Assembly (NCBI GenBank): GCA_022791155.1
Contig: JAAVYN010000026.1
Span: 1-43,292, forward strand
Direction: 5' to 3'
Length of the DNA stretch: 43,292 nt
Origin: Bacillota bacterium
GTDB taxonomy: Bacteria; Bacillota; Clostridia; Lachnospirales; Anaerotignaceae
Both the position numbers and the translations under genes were made by a program. This document shows, one piece after another, positions 8,631 to 17,012 of this stretch (position 1 is its first letter; every line of letters starts with the position of its first letter). The notes beneath the pieces were generated by a model. It was not told the origin of the DNA. It worked only from the letters and a program-made list of their open reading frames with translations, and did no database searches.

Positions 8631-9680
8631 TTGAACAAAAAAACAGTGGTTGTGTTGTTTGGAGGACAGTCTTCAGAACACGAAGTGAGCCGTGTTTCGG
8701 CGTCAACTATAATTTCGAACATAAATCAGGAAAAATTCTATGTGATTCCTTTGGGCATAACAAAGGAAGGACAGTGGCTGATATATAACGGGCCTGTTGA
8801 GAACATCAAAACGGGCGAGTGGGAAAAATTTGGAACAGCGGCGGTTTTGAGCCCGGATGCGTCTAATGGTGGCATATTGAAAATTGTTGGCAACAAATCA
8901 AAGATTATACCTGTTGATGTGGTTTTTCCTGTGCTTCACGGGCTTTATGGCGAAGATGGAACGATACAGGGGCTTTTGGAGCTTGCGAAGATACCGTATG
9001 TTGGCTGTGGCGTGCTGGCTTCAGCTGTTTCAATGGATAAAGTGTATACAAAAATTATTGCTAAAAATGCCAAAATAAGACAGGCGGAATATCTTGTTTT
9101 TTTCAGAGAAGACATTTGCAAAAAATCGGTTATAACAAAGATTGAGAAAAAAATTGGTTATCCATGTTTTATAAAGCCTTCAAATGCCGGCTCGTCAGTT
9201 GGCATAACAAAAGCCCACAATCAGGAGGAATTGAGAGACGGGCTGACTTTGGCGGCGGGGCATGACAGAAAAATTGTTGTTGAAAAGAACGTTGTTGGGC
9301 ATGAAGTTGAATGTGCCGTTTTGGGAGGCCGGAAACCAAAAGCATCTGCTGTGGGCGAGATTCTTTCGGCGGCGGAGTTCTATGACTATGATGCGAAATA
9401 TAACAACGCGGAGTCGCAAACAGTGATTCCGGCACAGCTTGACGAGAAAACAATTAAAGAAATTCAAAGAACAGCCATCAAAGTTTTTAAGGCGGTTGAC
9501 GGAAGAGGACTGGCGCGTGTGGATTTTTTTGTTGAGAAGGAGACAGGAAAGGTTGTTTTCAACGAGCTCAACACAATGCCAGGGTTCACATCAATAAGCA
9601 TGTATCCAAAGCTTTGGGAGGAGGCGGGAATGCCCATAACACTGCTCATTGATGAATTGATTGAAACAGCTAAGGCTTGA
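8631..9680 (+). CDS. ddl: D-alanine--D-alanine ligase
   Basis: A 349-residue ATP-grasp enzyme that joins two D-Ala for the peptidoglycan stem peptide. Visible motifs are the N-terminal LFGGQSSEHEVS, the ATP-grasp loop KPSNAGSSVGI, and the C-terminal metal/substrate block VFNELNTMPGFTSISMYP. The TTG start at 8631 is preferred because GAGAGG sits nine bases upstream and the protein then begins MNKKTVVVLFGG, as in known Ddl proteins. It is followed after 15 bp by murI, a natural pairing of two D-amino-acid wall-precursor genes. Confidence 0.96.
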   Translation: MNKKTVVVLFGGQSSEHEVSRVSASTIISNINQEKFYVIPLGITKEGQWLIYNGPVENIKTGEWEKFGTAAVLSPDASNGGILKIVGNKSKIIPVDVVFPVLHGLYGEDGTIQGLLELAKIPYVGCGVLASAVSMDKVYTKIIAKNAKIRQAEYLVFFREDICKKSVITKIEKKIGYPCFIKPSNAGSSVGITKAHNQEELRDGLTLAAGHDRKIVVEKNVVGHEVECAVLGGRKPKASAVGEILSAAEFYDYDAKYNNAESQTVIPAQLDEKTIKEIQRTAIKVFKAVDGRGLARVDFFVEKETGKVVFNELNTMPGFTSISMYPKLWEEAGMPITLLIDELIETAKA

Positions 9681-9695
9681 CGGCGGAGGATTGAC

Positions 9696-10499
9696 ATGGA
9701 CAACAGACCGATTGGGGTGTTTGACTCTGGCGTTGGGGGGCTGACGGTGACAAAGGAGATTATGTCTCAGCTGAAAAATGAGACAGTTGTGTATTTTGGC
9801 GACACCGCAAGGCTTCCATATGGAGGAAAATCGAAAGAGATAATAACGAAGTTTTCTTTTCAAGATGTCAGGTTTCTTTTAAGCCGCAATGTCAAAGCGA
9901 TTGTGATTGCATGCAACACAGCAAGCGCCAACAGTTTTGACGAGATCAAAGAAAATTTTGACATACCTGTTTTTGGCGTTGTGACGCCAGGGGCAAAAGC
10001 GGCGGCGCGGGAAACAAAAAACGGCCGTGTTGGAATCATTGCAACAACGGGCACTGTCAGAAGCGGGGCATATGAGAAGGCCATTTTTGAAATTGACAAA
10101 GATATAAAAGTGTTTTCGAAGGCATGTCCGCTTTTTGTTCCGCTTGTTGAGGAGGGCTGGACAGACAATGAGATAACATATATGACAGCAGAAAAATATA
10201 TATCATGCTTGACAGACGAGGGAGTTGACTCTATTGTGATGGGGTGCACTCACTATCCTTTGCTTCAGAAATGTTTGCAGCGTGTTGCAGGCGAGAAAGT
10301 GACGTTGATCAATCCGGCGCAAGAGACTGTGAAAGATGTGAAGGAGTTTTTGAAAAGGAATGATATGTTGAGGGAAGACTCCGAAAGACCAGAGCACAGT
10401 TTTTTTGTCAGTGATATAACAGATATGTTTGGAAAAATTTGCAAAGAGGCTTTGGGCGACAGGTTTTTGGCGAACAAAATTGACATTGAAAGATATTGA
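9696..10499 (+). CDS. murI: Glutamate racemase
   Basis: A 267-residue cofactor-independent racemase making D-Glu for peptidoglycan. Both catalytic cysteines are present: Cys73 in ACNTAS and Cys184 in GCTHYPLL. The N-terminal FDSGVGGLTV and the DTARLPYG block are also present. GGAGG precedes the ATG. It is the second gene of the ddl operon. The length is normal for the family (about 265). Confidence 0.96.
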   Translation: MDNRPIGVFDSGVGGLTVTKEIMSQLKNETVVYFGDTARLPYGGKSKEIITKFSFQDVRFLLSRNVKAIVIACNTASANSFDEIKENFDIPVFGVVTPGAKAAARETKNGRVGIIATTGTVRSGAYEKAIFEIDKDIKVFSKACPLFVPLVEEGWTDNEITYMTAEKYISCLTDEGVDSIVMGCTHYPLLQKCLQRVAGEKVTLINPAQETVKDVKEFLKRNDMLREDSERPEHSFFVSDITDMFGKICKEALGDRFLANKIDIERY

Positions 10500-10625
10500 C
10501 TTTGTTTTGGATTGATTGTGAAATAAAGCGCAAAACAAACTGCATGGATTTGTTCATGCGAGCGGGAATGACGATTTGACAACCGCTGTTTTGCAGAACT
10601 TGTTTTTGACAATTATCCATGCATG

Positions 10626-10655
10626 AAGAGAAAAAGGGCTTTTGCCTTTTATTGT
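10626..10655. terminator. Candidate bidirectional terminator
   Basis: AAAAAGGGC and GCCTTTT flank a TTTT loop at about 10631-10650. On the plus strand it would end ddl-murI (followed by TATTG). On the minus strand the hairpin is followed by a run of T and would end the abrB-type transcript. A second hairpin, AACCCCG (10679-10685) with CGGGGTT (10704-10710), lies between it and the abrB stop. Confidence 0.5.
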
Positions 10656-10713
10656 TAGAACGAATGCGGAATTTCGGGAACCCCGTTTCCGAGTTGCTGG
10701 TGGCGGGGTTGAT

Positions 10714-10977
10714 TTATTTAACTATTTTGAAATTGGCTATTTCGGCCATTTCTAAAATTGATTTTTTTGAGACTTTTTTGCCTTTATAATCGATTAAGTC
10801 ATTCATATCGCCTGTAAAAACATCAGCGGGCTCATATTTTTTTAATATAATTTTTTCATCATCTACAAAAATTTCTAAAGAATCTTTTGTGTCGATGTTC
10901 AGGCTGCGTCTAAGTTCAATTGGAAGAACTATGCGCCCAAGTTCATCGACTTTGCGAACAATACCAGTTGATTTCAA
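10714..10977 (-). CDS. AbrB-family transition-state regulator
   Basis: An 87-residue DNA-binding protein. From the TTG at 10977 it begins KSTGIVRKVDELGRIVLPIE and continues with LRRSLNID and LEIFVDDEKIILKKY, the swapped-hairpin AbrB/SpoVT DNA-binding domain, almost identical in pattern to Bacillus AbrB. GGGAGGGG lies eight bases before that TTG. The upstream in-frame ATG at 10995 has no ribosome binding site and would add six unrelated residues. The C-terminal half is the multimerisation region. It probably represses post-exponential genes, but its targets cannot be read here. Confidence 0.92.
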   Translation of the reverse strand: MKSTGIVRKVDELGRIVLPIELRRSLNIDTKDSLEIFVDDEKIILKKYEPADVFTGDMNDLIDYKGKKVSKKSILEMAEIANFKIVK

Positions 10978-11017
10978 TGCTTGTTCCCCTCCCATAAAAA
11001 ATGTACTCAGCATGTAT

Positions 11018-11046
11018 AAAATAACATAAATGTAAATAAATGTCAA
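11018..11046 (-). promoter_or_regulatory. Sigma-A promoter of the abrB-type gene
   Basis: On the minus strand, perfect TTGACA (11041-11046), 17 bp, then TATTTT (11018-11023). The predicted leader is about 35 nt. The surrounding 11000-11160 region is very AT-rich, as is typical of AbrB-bound promoters, so autoregulation is possible but not shown. Confidence 0.55.
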
Positions 11047-11214
11047 TGAAAATTGAAATATTTTTATGTTTATAACATAAAATTTTGCTGATAGTTGAAA
11101 AAAATTGTGAAATTTTAACTTTTTAATGAGTTTTAATAACACAAAATTGTATTATTTTGACATTTATATATACTGCACGCAAGGCATATTATTATTAAAA
11201 ACAAGGAGATATAT

Positions 11215-11796
11215 ATGCTGAATTATTTGTGGAGCGGCATGATAATTTTGGGTGTGTTTTGGGCTGTGATTAATGGGCGGGCTGAAGCGGCCGCTCAATC
11301 ATTCATTGAGGGAGGGCGCGAGGCTGTTTCGCTTGCAGTTTCAATGGCCGGAATTATGGCGTTTTGGAGTGGCATAATGAAAATTGCAGAAGAAAGTGGA
11401 ATTATATTTGGCCTCACAAAAATGCTTAAGCCAATCAACAGAAAACTTTTTCCTTCCATACCGGCTGAGGGAAAGGCCATGAAATGGATTTGCACAAATT
11501 TTGCGGCAAATTTTTTGGGGCTGGGCTGGGCGGCGACTCCGGCGGGAATAAAGGCCATGAAGGAGCTTCAAAAGCTCAACCCGCGCAAGGACACAGCAAG
11601 CAACGACATGTGTATGTTTCTTATAATCAACATATCTTCCATACAGCTTATAAGCGTTAATATAATAGCCTACCGCAGTCAATATATGAGTCACAATCCG
11701 TGGGAAGTTGTTTTTCCAACCATATTGGCCACAGCTGTTTCGACAATTGCCGGTGTGGCAGCAGCCATGTTTTTTTCAAGAGGAGGAAGGAAATGA
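11215..11796 (+). CDS. spmA: Spore maturation protein A
   Basis: A 193-residue membrane protein of the nucleoside-recognition (Gate) family. The N-terminal segment begins MLNYLWSGMIILGVFWAVINGR, followed by LGWAATPAGIKAMKELQKLN and MCMFLIINISSIQLI, the hallmark SpmA blocks. SpmA and SpmB are needed for proper spore core dehydration and heat resistance; transport by this pair is suggested for the family rather than proven. AAGGAG precedes the ATG, and the stop overlaps the spmB start (ATGA). Confidence 0.93.
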   Translation: MLNYLWSGMIILGVFWAVINGRAEAAAQSFIEGGREAVSLAVSMAGIMAFWSGIMKIAEESGIIFGLTKMLKPINRKLFPSIPAEGKAMKWICTNFAANFLGLGWAATPAGIKAMKELQKLNPRKDTASNDMCMFLIINISSIQLISVNIIAYRSQYMSHNPWEVVFPTILATAVSTIAGVAAAMFFSRGGRK

Positions 11797-12326
11797 GCGG
11801 TTTGATATATATTTCTTCTCTTATAATGCCGATGATTGTTGTTGTGGTTGTTATGCGGGCAATGGCCATGAAGATTGACATTTATAATATATTCATTTCT
11901 GGCGCAAAAGACGGTTTGAAAACGGTTTTTGATATATTGCCGTCGCTCATAGGGCTCATGTGCGGCGTGACTGTTTTGAGAAACAGCGGTTTTTTGGATT
12001 TTGTGTGTGAGCTGTTTGCGCCAGTTTTGGAACCATTTGGTGTGCCGACAGAGCTTCTTCCGCTGTCTGTGATGAAAGCGGTTTCGTCATCGGGAGCGAC
12101 AGGGCTTTTGCTTGACATATTTAAGCAGTCTGGGCCGGACTCGTTTGTTGGGCGTGTGGCATCGGTGATTATGGGTTCGACGGAGACGATTTTTTATACA
12201 ATGAGTGTTTATTTTCTTAGCGTTGGGATCAAAAACAGCAGACACACATTGTTTGGAGCTGTTTTTGCCAATTTTGCGGGAGTTTTGGCATCATATTATA
12301 TTGTAATGGTTTTTTTTGGAAGGTGA
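11793..12326 (+). CDS. spmB: Spore maturation protein B
   Basis: A 177-residue integral membrane partner of SpmA from the same Gate family, containing KDGLKTVFDILPSLIGLM, PLSVMKAVSSSGATG and GSTETIFYTMSVYF. The ATG at 11793 overlaps the spmA stop and is preceded by AGGAGGAAGG. Upstream in-frame codons lie inside spmA and lack a ribosome binding site. The products of the pair are expected in the mother-cell or outer forespore membrane. Confidence 0.93.
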   Translation: MSGLIYISSLIMPMIVVVVVMRAMAMKIDIYNIFISGAKDGLKTVFDILPSLIGLMCGVTVLRNSGFLDFVCELFAPVLEPFGVPTELLPLSVMKAVSSSGATGLLLDIFKQSGPDSFVGRVASVIMGSTETIFYTMSVYFLSVGIKNSRHTLFGAVFANFAGVLASYYIVMVFFGR

Positions 12327-12527
12327 TTTGGAGATTTGTCTGGAGTTTTTGGAAGGAATGGTTTTGTTAGAATTTTGTTGAGGACATAGCTTTGTGGAAT
12401 GACTTGACGGGTTTGAGAATTTCGTTTGAGATTGTTCAGAAGAATGAAGAAAAATGAAGTGAAAAGAGATGATGTTGTAATTTTGTGTGACGAGGGGGTT
12501 GTTGCGCTGAGCATTAGATGTTTGAGG

Positions 12528-12820
12528 AGGTTCGCATGGCAAGCTCTCGAATTTCCCTTCGGGAAACGGCCTTAGGCCGCCGCGACTCTCACGCGGTTCG
12601 CACGGCGGGTTCTCGAATTTTGCTTCGCAAAACGCTCCACTTTGTTCCGCGCCGCGACTCTCACGCGGTTCGCACGGCAAGCTCTCGAATTTTGCTTCGC
12701 AAAACGCTCCACTTTGTTCCGCGCCGCGGCTCTCACGCGGTTCGCACGGCGGGTTCTCGAATTTTGCTTCGCAAAACGCTCCACTTTGTTTCGCGCCGCG
12801 GCTCTCACGCGGTTCGCACG
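12528..12820. repeat. Tandem array of the dispersed hairpin repeat (copy 2)
   Basis: Four successive units whose TCTCGAA starts lie at 12545, 12611, 12683 and 12755 (periods 66, 72, 72 bp), each ending GGTTCGCACG. The sequence just before the first unit carries the end of a fifth. Units 2-4 are nearly identical. Unit 1 differs at paired positions: TTTCCC/GGGAAA replaces TTTTGC/GCAAAA, and it carries GGCC-TTA-GGCC like copy 1. Each unit ends in a CCGCG/CGCGG hairpin. The 200 bp between spmB and the array (12327-12527) shows nothing recognisable. The open frames through the array on both strands are a by-product of the 72-bp (24-codon) period. Confidence 0.9.
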
Positions 12821-12926
12821 CATATAAACAAATTTGAGAGGGCGGGGGGTTTACAAAGCAGTTGTTGGAAACAAGAGGCTTGAATCATGGGAGTATATGC
12901 GGAGATTTTCAATTTTTGTTGTGAAT

Positions 12927-12956
12927 CAAAAAAACGCGTGGTTTTTGGCCACACGT
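12927..12956 (-). terminator. Terminator of the spoIIQ-like gene
   Basis: On the minus strand, ACGTGTGG (12949-12956) pairs with CCACGCGT (12934-12941) with one U-G wobble around a CCAAAAA-type loop, followed by seven T residues. It lies 30 bp after the stop of the M23 gene. Confidence 0.85.
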
Positions 12957-12986
12957 ATTTTTGATGGATTTTGATGTTGACTTTTT

Positions 12987-13802
12987 TCAACCGTTCACAG
13001 CAGATTTTGGATCGATTGCTATGTCTCCTTGACATATTTTGAATTCCAAATGGCTTCCTATCGCTGCTCCAAAGGCTGTTGGTTCTGACACATTTCCAAT
13101 TTTTTCGCCTTTTTTGACTTTGTCTCCAACAGATACAGCCTTATCATCAGATAACTGGCTGTATGTAGTTGTCCAGCCATCACCGTGGTCAACAACTACA
13201 ACTGTGCCTTTTTCAAAGTCATCTGTCACGCTTGTCACTTTGCCATCGGCGGCACACACAACTTCGCTTCCAACATTGGCAAGTATGCACACATTGTCAT
13301 TTGTTCTGAACTGTTCAAGAGTTGGATCATAGACAACGGCATCATTTGAGAAGTCGAGAACAATTTCGCCCTCCACAGGCCACATGAATGTCACTGTGTC
13401 TTCAAACAGTCCGGCTTCCTCATATTCATCTTCGTAGATTTGAGATGTCTGTTGCTCGTCAGTTTTTTGTGTTGTGTCTGGGGTTTCGGGCGGAACAGCT
13501 TCAGAAGTTTGTTCCTCTTTTTTTGTTTCAACATTTGGTTTTTCAGGAGCCGTTTTTGGAACGGTTTCGTTTTTGTTTGCTGTCACTGGAGAGACTTTTG
13601 GTTGAACGTCATCTTTTTCTAATTGTGCAGATTTAACTGGCGTGTTACCTATGTCGGAGCTGTTGACTTGATCTGGATTTTTAATCTCTTTGTTGTCTTT
13701 TTTTGTTCCCACACTGCTCATGCTCACGCCGACAACCGCCACAACCGCTATGCTTGCGGCAATGGCGATATATTCTTTTTTGCTCATTCCTTTTACTTTC
13801 AT
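12987..13802 (-). CDS. spoIIQ: SpoIIQ-like M23-fold engulfment protein
   Basis: A 271-residue membrane-anchored protein. A single membrane segment (about residues 10-30) is followed by a low-complexity Lys/Glu/Thr/Pro linker (about 33-130) and a C-terminal LytM/M23 fold (about 140-265: VCAADGKVTSV, VVVVDHGDGWTTTY, VKKGEKIGNV, GSHLEFKI). Known M23 enzymes use HxxxD and HxH zinc ligands. Here the first His region reads RTNDN, the usual YGHL His reads YSQL, and HxH is HLE, so catalysis is unlikely, as for Bacillus SpoIIQ. In sporulation SpoIIQ sits in the forespore membrane and binds SpoIIIAH. The spoIID gene next door supports this identity. GGAGG lies ten bases before the ATG. Confidence 0.82.
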   Translation of the reverse strand: MKVKGMSKKEYIAIAASIAVVAVVGVSMSSVGTKKDNKEIKNPDQVNSSDIGNTPVKSAQLEKDDVQPKVSPVTANKNETVPKTAPEKPNVETKKEEQTSEAVPPETPDTTQKTDEQQTSQIYEDEYEEAGLFEDTVTFMWPVEGEIVLDFSNDAVVYDPTLEQFRTNDNVCILANVGSEVVCAADGKVTSVTDDFEKGTVVVVDHGDGWTTTYSQLSDDKAVSVGDKVKKGEKIGNVSEPTAFGAAIGSHLEFKICQGDIAIDPKSAVNG

Positions 13803-13822
13803 TTGATAAACACCTCCAAATG

Positions 13823-13852
13823 TATTATGAACTTGCGAAACGGTGTTTATAC
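13823..13852 (-). promoter_or_regulatory. Candidate sigma-F promoter of the spoIIQ-like gene
   Basis: On the minus strand, GTATA (13848-13852), 15 bp, then GTTCATAATA (13823-13832), which fits GYATA-N15-GGNNANAHTR with one mismatch. spoIIQ is a sigma-F gene in Bacillus. The predicted transcript start falls at the ribosome binding site (13812-13817), giving an unusually short leader, which lowers confidence. Confidence 0.45.
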
Positions 13853-13867
13853 AAATGAAAAAAATTT

Positions 13868-14884
13868 TTATTTGATTTTGGCAAAGGAAATTCCTGTATA
13901 ATAGTGGGACAATATCTCTTTGTATGTTTTGCCCTTAAGAGCCATGGCGTGGGCGCCATACTGGCTCATTCCGGCGCCGTGGCCATAGCCGCCTGTTGTG
14001 AAAATTATATCATTTCCGTCTTTGCGGAATGTGAAGCCAGCGCTTCTCAGGCCAAGGGCTTCTCTGACCTGACGGCCGGTGAAAATGAGATTGCCGATTT
14101 TCATTTCAGAAACATATCCGGCGTTGCTTCGTTTTCGAATTTCCATTGATTCGAATATGTCTCCTTCGAGAGAAAAGTTTTCATATTTTTCTTTCAAAAT
14201 TTCTTCGAGACGGCTTGTTGTGAATGAAACCTCATATGTATATTCGGCGGCGTTCATGTCATCGGCGCTGTCGACGCTTTTGAGATAGGGTATATCTTCT
14301 TTCCAAACGTTGACGGCGTCTTCTGTTTGGCCATGGCTTATGGCGTGGAAAACGGCCAGTATGGGTTCACCTTCATATATCATCATTTCGCCTTTTGTGG
14401 CGTCAACTGCAGATTTAATTTTGTTGTAATATTTTTCATATTCTGTGCCCCATTTGTTTTTCATGCCCAGATTGTCTATATATGCCTGTCCGCCAAAGGC
14501 AATCATTTCTTCCAGAGAGAAGTTGTTGCTTTTCATTTGATTCACGGCATATGTTCTTGCCGCGACAGCTTGTGCCTTGAGCGCTTCTTCATCAAACAGA
14601 GCAGGCATTTCAGCGGCCACAACGCAAACTATATAATTTTCGAGCTGTTCGGTGTTTATGTTGTCCACAACGACGGAAACTTCTTCGGCGGGTGTTTCAA
14701 ACGTTTCTTTTTCTTCTGGCAATTCGTTTGGCGAATCATTTTGCGCCGGTTCAAAAACAGCGTTTGTTTCACCCGCATCTGGCGCAGGAACTTTGTCTCC
14801 CATATATACAGTTATTGTCACAGGGAGTATTATGAGCGCAAAAAGACTGTAGGCGATGAACTTTGTAGCCTTTTTTCTTTTCAT
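13868..14884 (-). CDS. spoIID: Stage II sporulation protein D
   Basis: A 338-residue peptidoglycan lytic transglycosylase of the engulfment complex. An N-terminal membrane anchor spans about residues 8-28 and a Glu/Pro-rich linker spans about 35-70. The SpoIID domain follows with VAAEMPALFDEEALKAQAVA and ending in GYGHGAGMSQYGAHAMA. The Glu in AAEMP is the expected catalytic residue. ATG at 14884 is chosen because AAAGGGTG precedes it and the length matches Bacillus SpoIID (about 343); a longer version would add an unrelated hydrophobic stretch. It lies directly upstream of the spoIIQ-like gene (65 bp) on the same strand. No spoIIM or spoIIP is adjacent. Confidence 0.93.
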   Translation of the reverse strand: MKRKKATKFIAYSLFALIILPVTITVYMGDKVPAPDAGETNAVFEPAQNDSPNELPEEKETFETPAEEVSVVVDNINTEQLENYIVCVVAAEMPALFDEEALKAQAVAARTYAVNQMKSNNFSLEEMIAFGGQAYIDNLGMKNKWGTEYEKYYNKIKSAVDATKGEMMIYEGEPILAVFHAISHGQTEDAVNVWKEDIPYLKSVDSADDMNAAEYTYEVSFTTSRLEEILKEKYENFSLEGDIFESMEIRKRSNAGYVSEMKIGNLIFTGRQVREALGLRSAGFTFRKDGNDIIFTTGGYGHGAGMSQYGAHAMALKGKTYKEILSHYYTGISFAKIK

Positions 14885-15205
14885 GGAACCACACCCTTTA
14901 TATTTTGAACAAGCTGTGACTGCGCATTCAACTGACAACGGCAATTTGAAACGAATGTATATCAAAAATGAATATGTCATTGTCATATGAAGTTGAAAAC
15001 ACTATTTGTCCATAAATATTTTTATTCGGAAAGGCTGAAAAAATTCCTGATTTTATTGAATTGTGATGAAAGAGATGATTTTATATTTTAATGGCTTTCA
15101 ATTTTTGATTTCAAATTGGTTTGAGCGATGAAAGGCAATTGAGTGACAAGCCTTTTGCGGCTGATGTTTGTGGATTTTGCTTCAAAAATTTGCAAAGAGA
15201 AATGA
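14885..15205. other. Intergenic region without a recognised gene
   Basis: AT-rich spacer between the spoIID start and the ABC operon terminator. I looked for a mother-cell sigma-E promoter on the minus strand. ACATATT and TATACATT elements are both present but only nine bases apart, which does not fit. No RNA gene is recognisable. Confidence 0.4.
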
Positions 15206-15260
15206 AAAGGAGCCATATTTTCAAAACACTTGTTTTCGTTTTGAGGATATGGCTCTTTAT
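15206..15260 (-). terminator. Terminator of the ABC importer operon
   Basis: GAGCCATAT (15210-15218) pairs perfectly with ATATGGCTC (15247-15255), and a further TCAAAAC/GTTTTGA pairing lies inside. On the minus strand the stem is followed by CCTTTTC. It lies 17 bp after the ATPase stop codon. Confidence 0.7.
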
Positions 15261-15271
15261 GATTGAGCTGA

Positions 15272-16069
15272 CTATTTTGCAAGCATCATTCTGTCGTTGG
15301 CAAATTCCTCGCCGCTCACTTCTTCGAATTTGTGAAGAAGATCGTCAATGTGGAGATTCATTTTTTCACTGCCTCGAACGTCATATATGATTCGGCCTTC
15401 ATGCATCATTATGAGACGGTTTCCGATTTGTATGGCATCTTTCATGTTGTGTGTGACCATGAGGGCTGTGAGGTTTTGTTCCGCAATTATCTCCTCTGTC
15501 AGCGAGAGAACTTTGTGGGCAGTTTTTGGATCGAGAGCGGCCGTGTGTTCGTCAAGAAGCAGGAGCTCGGGCTTTTTCAGTGTGGCCATGAGAAGTGTCA
15601 CGGCCTGTCTTTGGCCGCCGGAAAGGAGGCCAACTTTGCTGCTCATGCGCTCCTCAAGGCCAAGGCCAAGCCTTTCAAGGCTTTTGCGGAAAAATTCCTT
15701 TTCTCTTGAGGGGGCGCCCCACTTCAGCCCGCGCGGCTGACCGCGTCTGTAGGCAAGGGCCATGTTTTCGCCAATTTCCATTCCGGCGGCTGTTCCCAAC
15801 ATGGGGTCTTGAAACACGCGGCCCACATATTTGGCGCGGACATATTCCGGCTCACGCGAAACGTTCACGCCGCCGATTTCAATTTTGCCGCTGTCGATTG
15901 GGTATACGCCAGCAATCATGTTGAGCATTGTGGACTTTCCGGCGCCGTTGCCGCCTATGATTGTCACAAAATCACCAGGCTCAAGATGAAGACTTATGCC
16001 GTTTAATGCCTTTTTTTCGTTGATTGTGCCTTTGTTGAATGTTTTTTTCACATTTGTGAGTTTAAGCAT
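15272..16069 (-). CDS. ABC importer ATP-binding protein
   Basis: A 265-residue ATPase. Walker A GGNGAGKST is at about 39-47, the signature LSGGQRQA at 149-156, and Walker B LLLLDEH at 169-175 with the switch His in LMVTHNM. It should power the permease encoded immediately upstream. ATG at 16069 is preferred because GGAAGGAG lies nine bases before it, while the ATG three codons upstream touches that site. The start overlaps the permease end by 8 bp, so translation is probably coupled. Confidence 0.93.
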   Translation of the reverse strand: MLKLTNVKKTFNKGTINEKKALNGISLHLEPGDFVTIIGGNGAGKSTMLNMIAGVYPIDSGKIEIGGVNVSREPEYVRAKYVGRVFQDPMLGTAAGMEIGENMALAYRRGQPRGLKWGAPSREKEFFRKSLERLGLGLEERMSSKVGLLSGGQRQAVTLLMATLKKPELLLLDEHTAALDPKTAHKVLSLTEEIIAEQNLTALMVTHNMKDAIQIGNRLIMMHEGRIIYDVRGSEKMNLHIDDLLHKFEEVSGEEFANDRMMLAK

Positions 16070-16985
16070 CGTTTTCATCTCCTTCCGTATAGGAACGGTT
16101 TGTCTGAAATTTTTTCATGGCAACAGGAACGCAAAGGGCAAGCGCCACAATTATGGCTGAAAGGAGTTTCATGTCATTTGGATTCATTCCGAGCTGCAAA
16201 ACTATTGCACGTATTATGAAATATACAACGCTTCCCACAACAATTGAGCTGAGTTTTGCCCAAAACGGAACAAGCCAGCCCAAAAGAACTTCGCCAATGA
16301 CAATGGCGGCAAGGCCGATGACAATGGCGCCAGTGCCCATGCCAACGTCGGCATATTTTTGGCTTTGGCACACAAGCGCGCCTGAAAGCGCAACCAAGCC
16401 GTTGCTGATCATGAGCGCCATGAGTTTTGTTTTTCTTATGTCAACGCCAAGCGCGCGTATCATGGCTTCATTGTTCCCCGTGGCGCGGAGGGCGCTGCCG
16501 ATTTCCGTTCCAAAAAACCAATATAAAACAGCGATGATGAGAATGGCGACAATTATTCCCGTCACAAGCGATCCTGTTGATTGCGGGCCGCCGACAAACG
16601 AGGACATGCGTGATATGATGGTTTCTGTTTTGAGAAGGGGAACGTTGCTTTTTCCGCCCATAATTCTGAGATTTATTGACCAGAGTGATATTTGCGTCAG
16701 TATCCCGGCGAGTATGGCGGGAATGTCGAACATTGTGTGCAAAAAACCTGTGACGGCGCCGGCCAAAACACCAGCGGCAACGGCAATCAAAATGGCAGCA
16801 AAAGGATTGATTCCAAAATTCATAATCATTATGGCGCACACACAGCCGCCCAACGCAAAACTTCCGTCAACAGTCATGTCGGCGATGTTGAGAAGGCGAA
16901 AAGTTATATAAACGCCAATCACCATAATTCCCCATAGTATACCCTGAGCGGCGGCGCCCATCATGGCTCCATATAAGCCGGTCAT
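16062..16985 (-). CDS. ABC importer permease (BPD_transp_2 family)
   Basis: A 307-residue inner-membrane permease with about eight to nine hydrophobic segments, related to branched-chain-type and TrpY-like permeases. The conserved block LNIADMTVDGSFALGG lies near residues 32-47 and the cytoplasmic loop GSALRATGNNEAMIRALGV near the middle. It pairs with the ATPase (8-bp overlap) and with the ABC_sub_bind lipoprotein upstream. AAAGGAGG precedes the ATG. The substrate is not readable from sequence; this three-gene arrangement includes tryptophan/tyrosine importers in Firmicutes. Confidence 0.9.
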   Translation of the reverse strand: MTGLYGAMMGAAAQGILWGIMVIGVYITFRLLNIADMTVDGSFALGGCVCAIMIMNFGINPFAAILIAVAAGVLAGAVTGFLHTMFDIPAILAGILTQISLWSINLRIMGGKSNVPLLKTETIISRMSSFVGGPQSTGSLVTGIIVAILIIAVLYWFFGTEIGSALRATGNNEAMIRALGVDIRKTKLMALMISNGLVALSGALVCQSQKYADVGMGTGAIVIGLAAIVIGEVLLGWLVPFWAKLSSIVVGSVVYFIIRAIVLQLGMNPNDMKLLSAIIVALALCVPVAMKKFQTNRSYTEGDENDA

Positions 16986-17012
16986 TTAATTTCCTCCTTT
17001 TCACTGAGAATA

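Noticed and set aside
11157-11190. Sigma-A promoter for spmA (TTGACA at 11157)
   Set aside because: No acceptable -10 hexamer occurs at 16-18 bp; CATATT is 22 bp away. A sigma-E promoter is expected but I could not place one with confidence.
12545-12820. Possible CRISPR array
   Set aside because: Units are contiguous near-identical 66-72 bp repeats without unique spacers, and no cas genes are nearby.
12518-12883. A 121-codon plus-strand frame, and an 83-codon minus-strand frame, through the tandem array
   Set aside because: Both stay open only because the repeat period is divisible by three; units keep hairpins rather than codons, and no ribosome binding site is present.
16117-16911. 264-codon plus-strand frame opposite the ABC permease
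   Set aside because: Antisense shadow of a well-supported permease gene; composition is Met/Ser/Pro-rich with no domain and no ribosome binding site.
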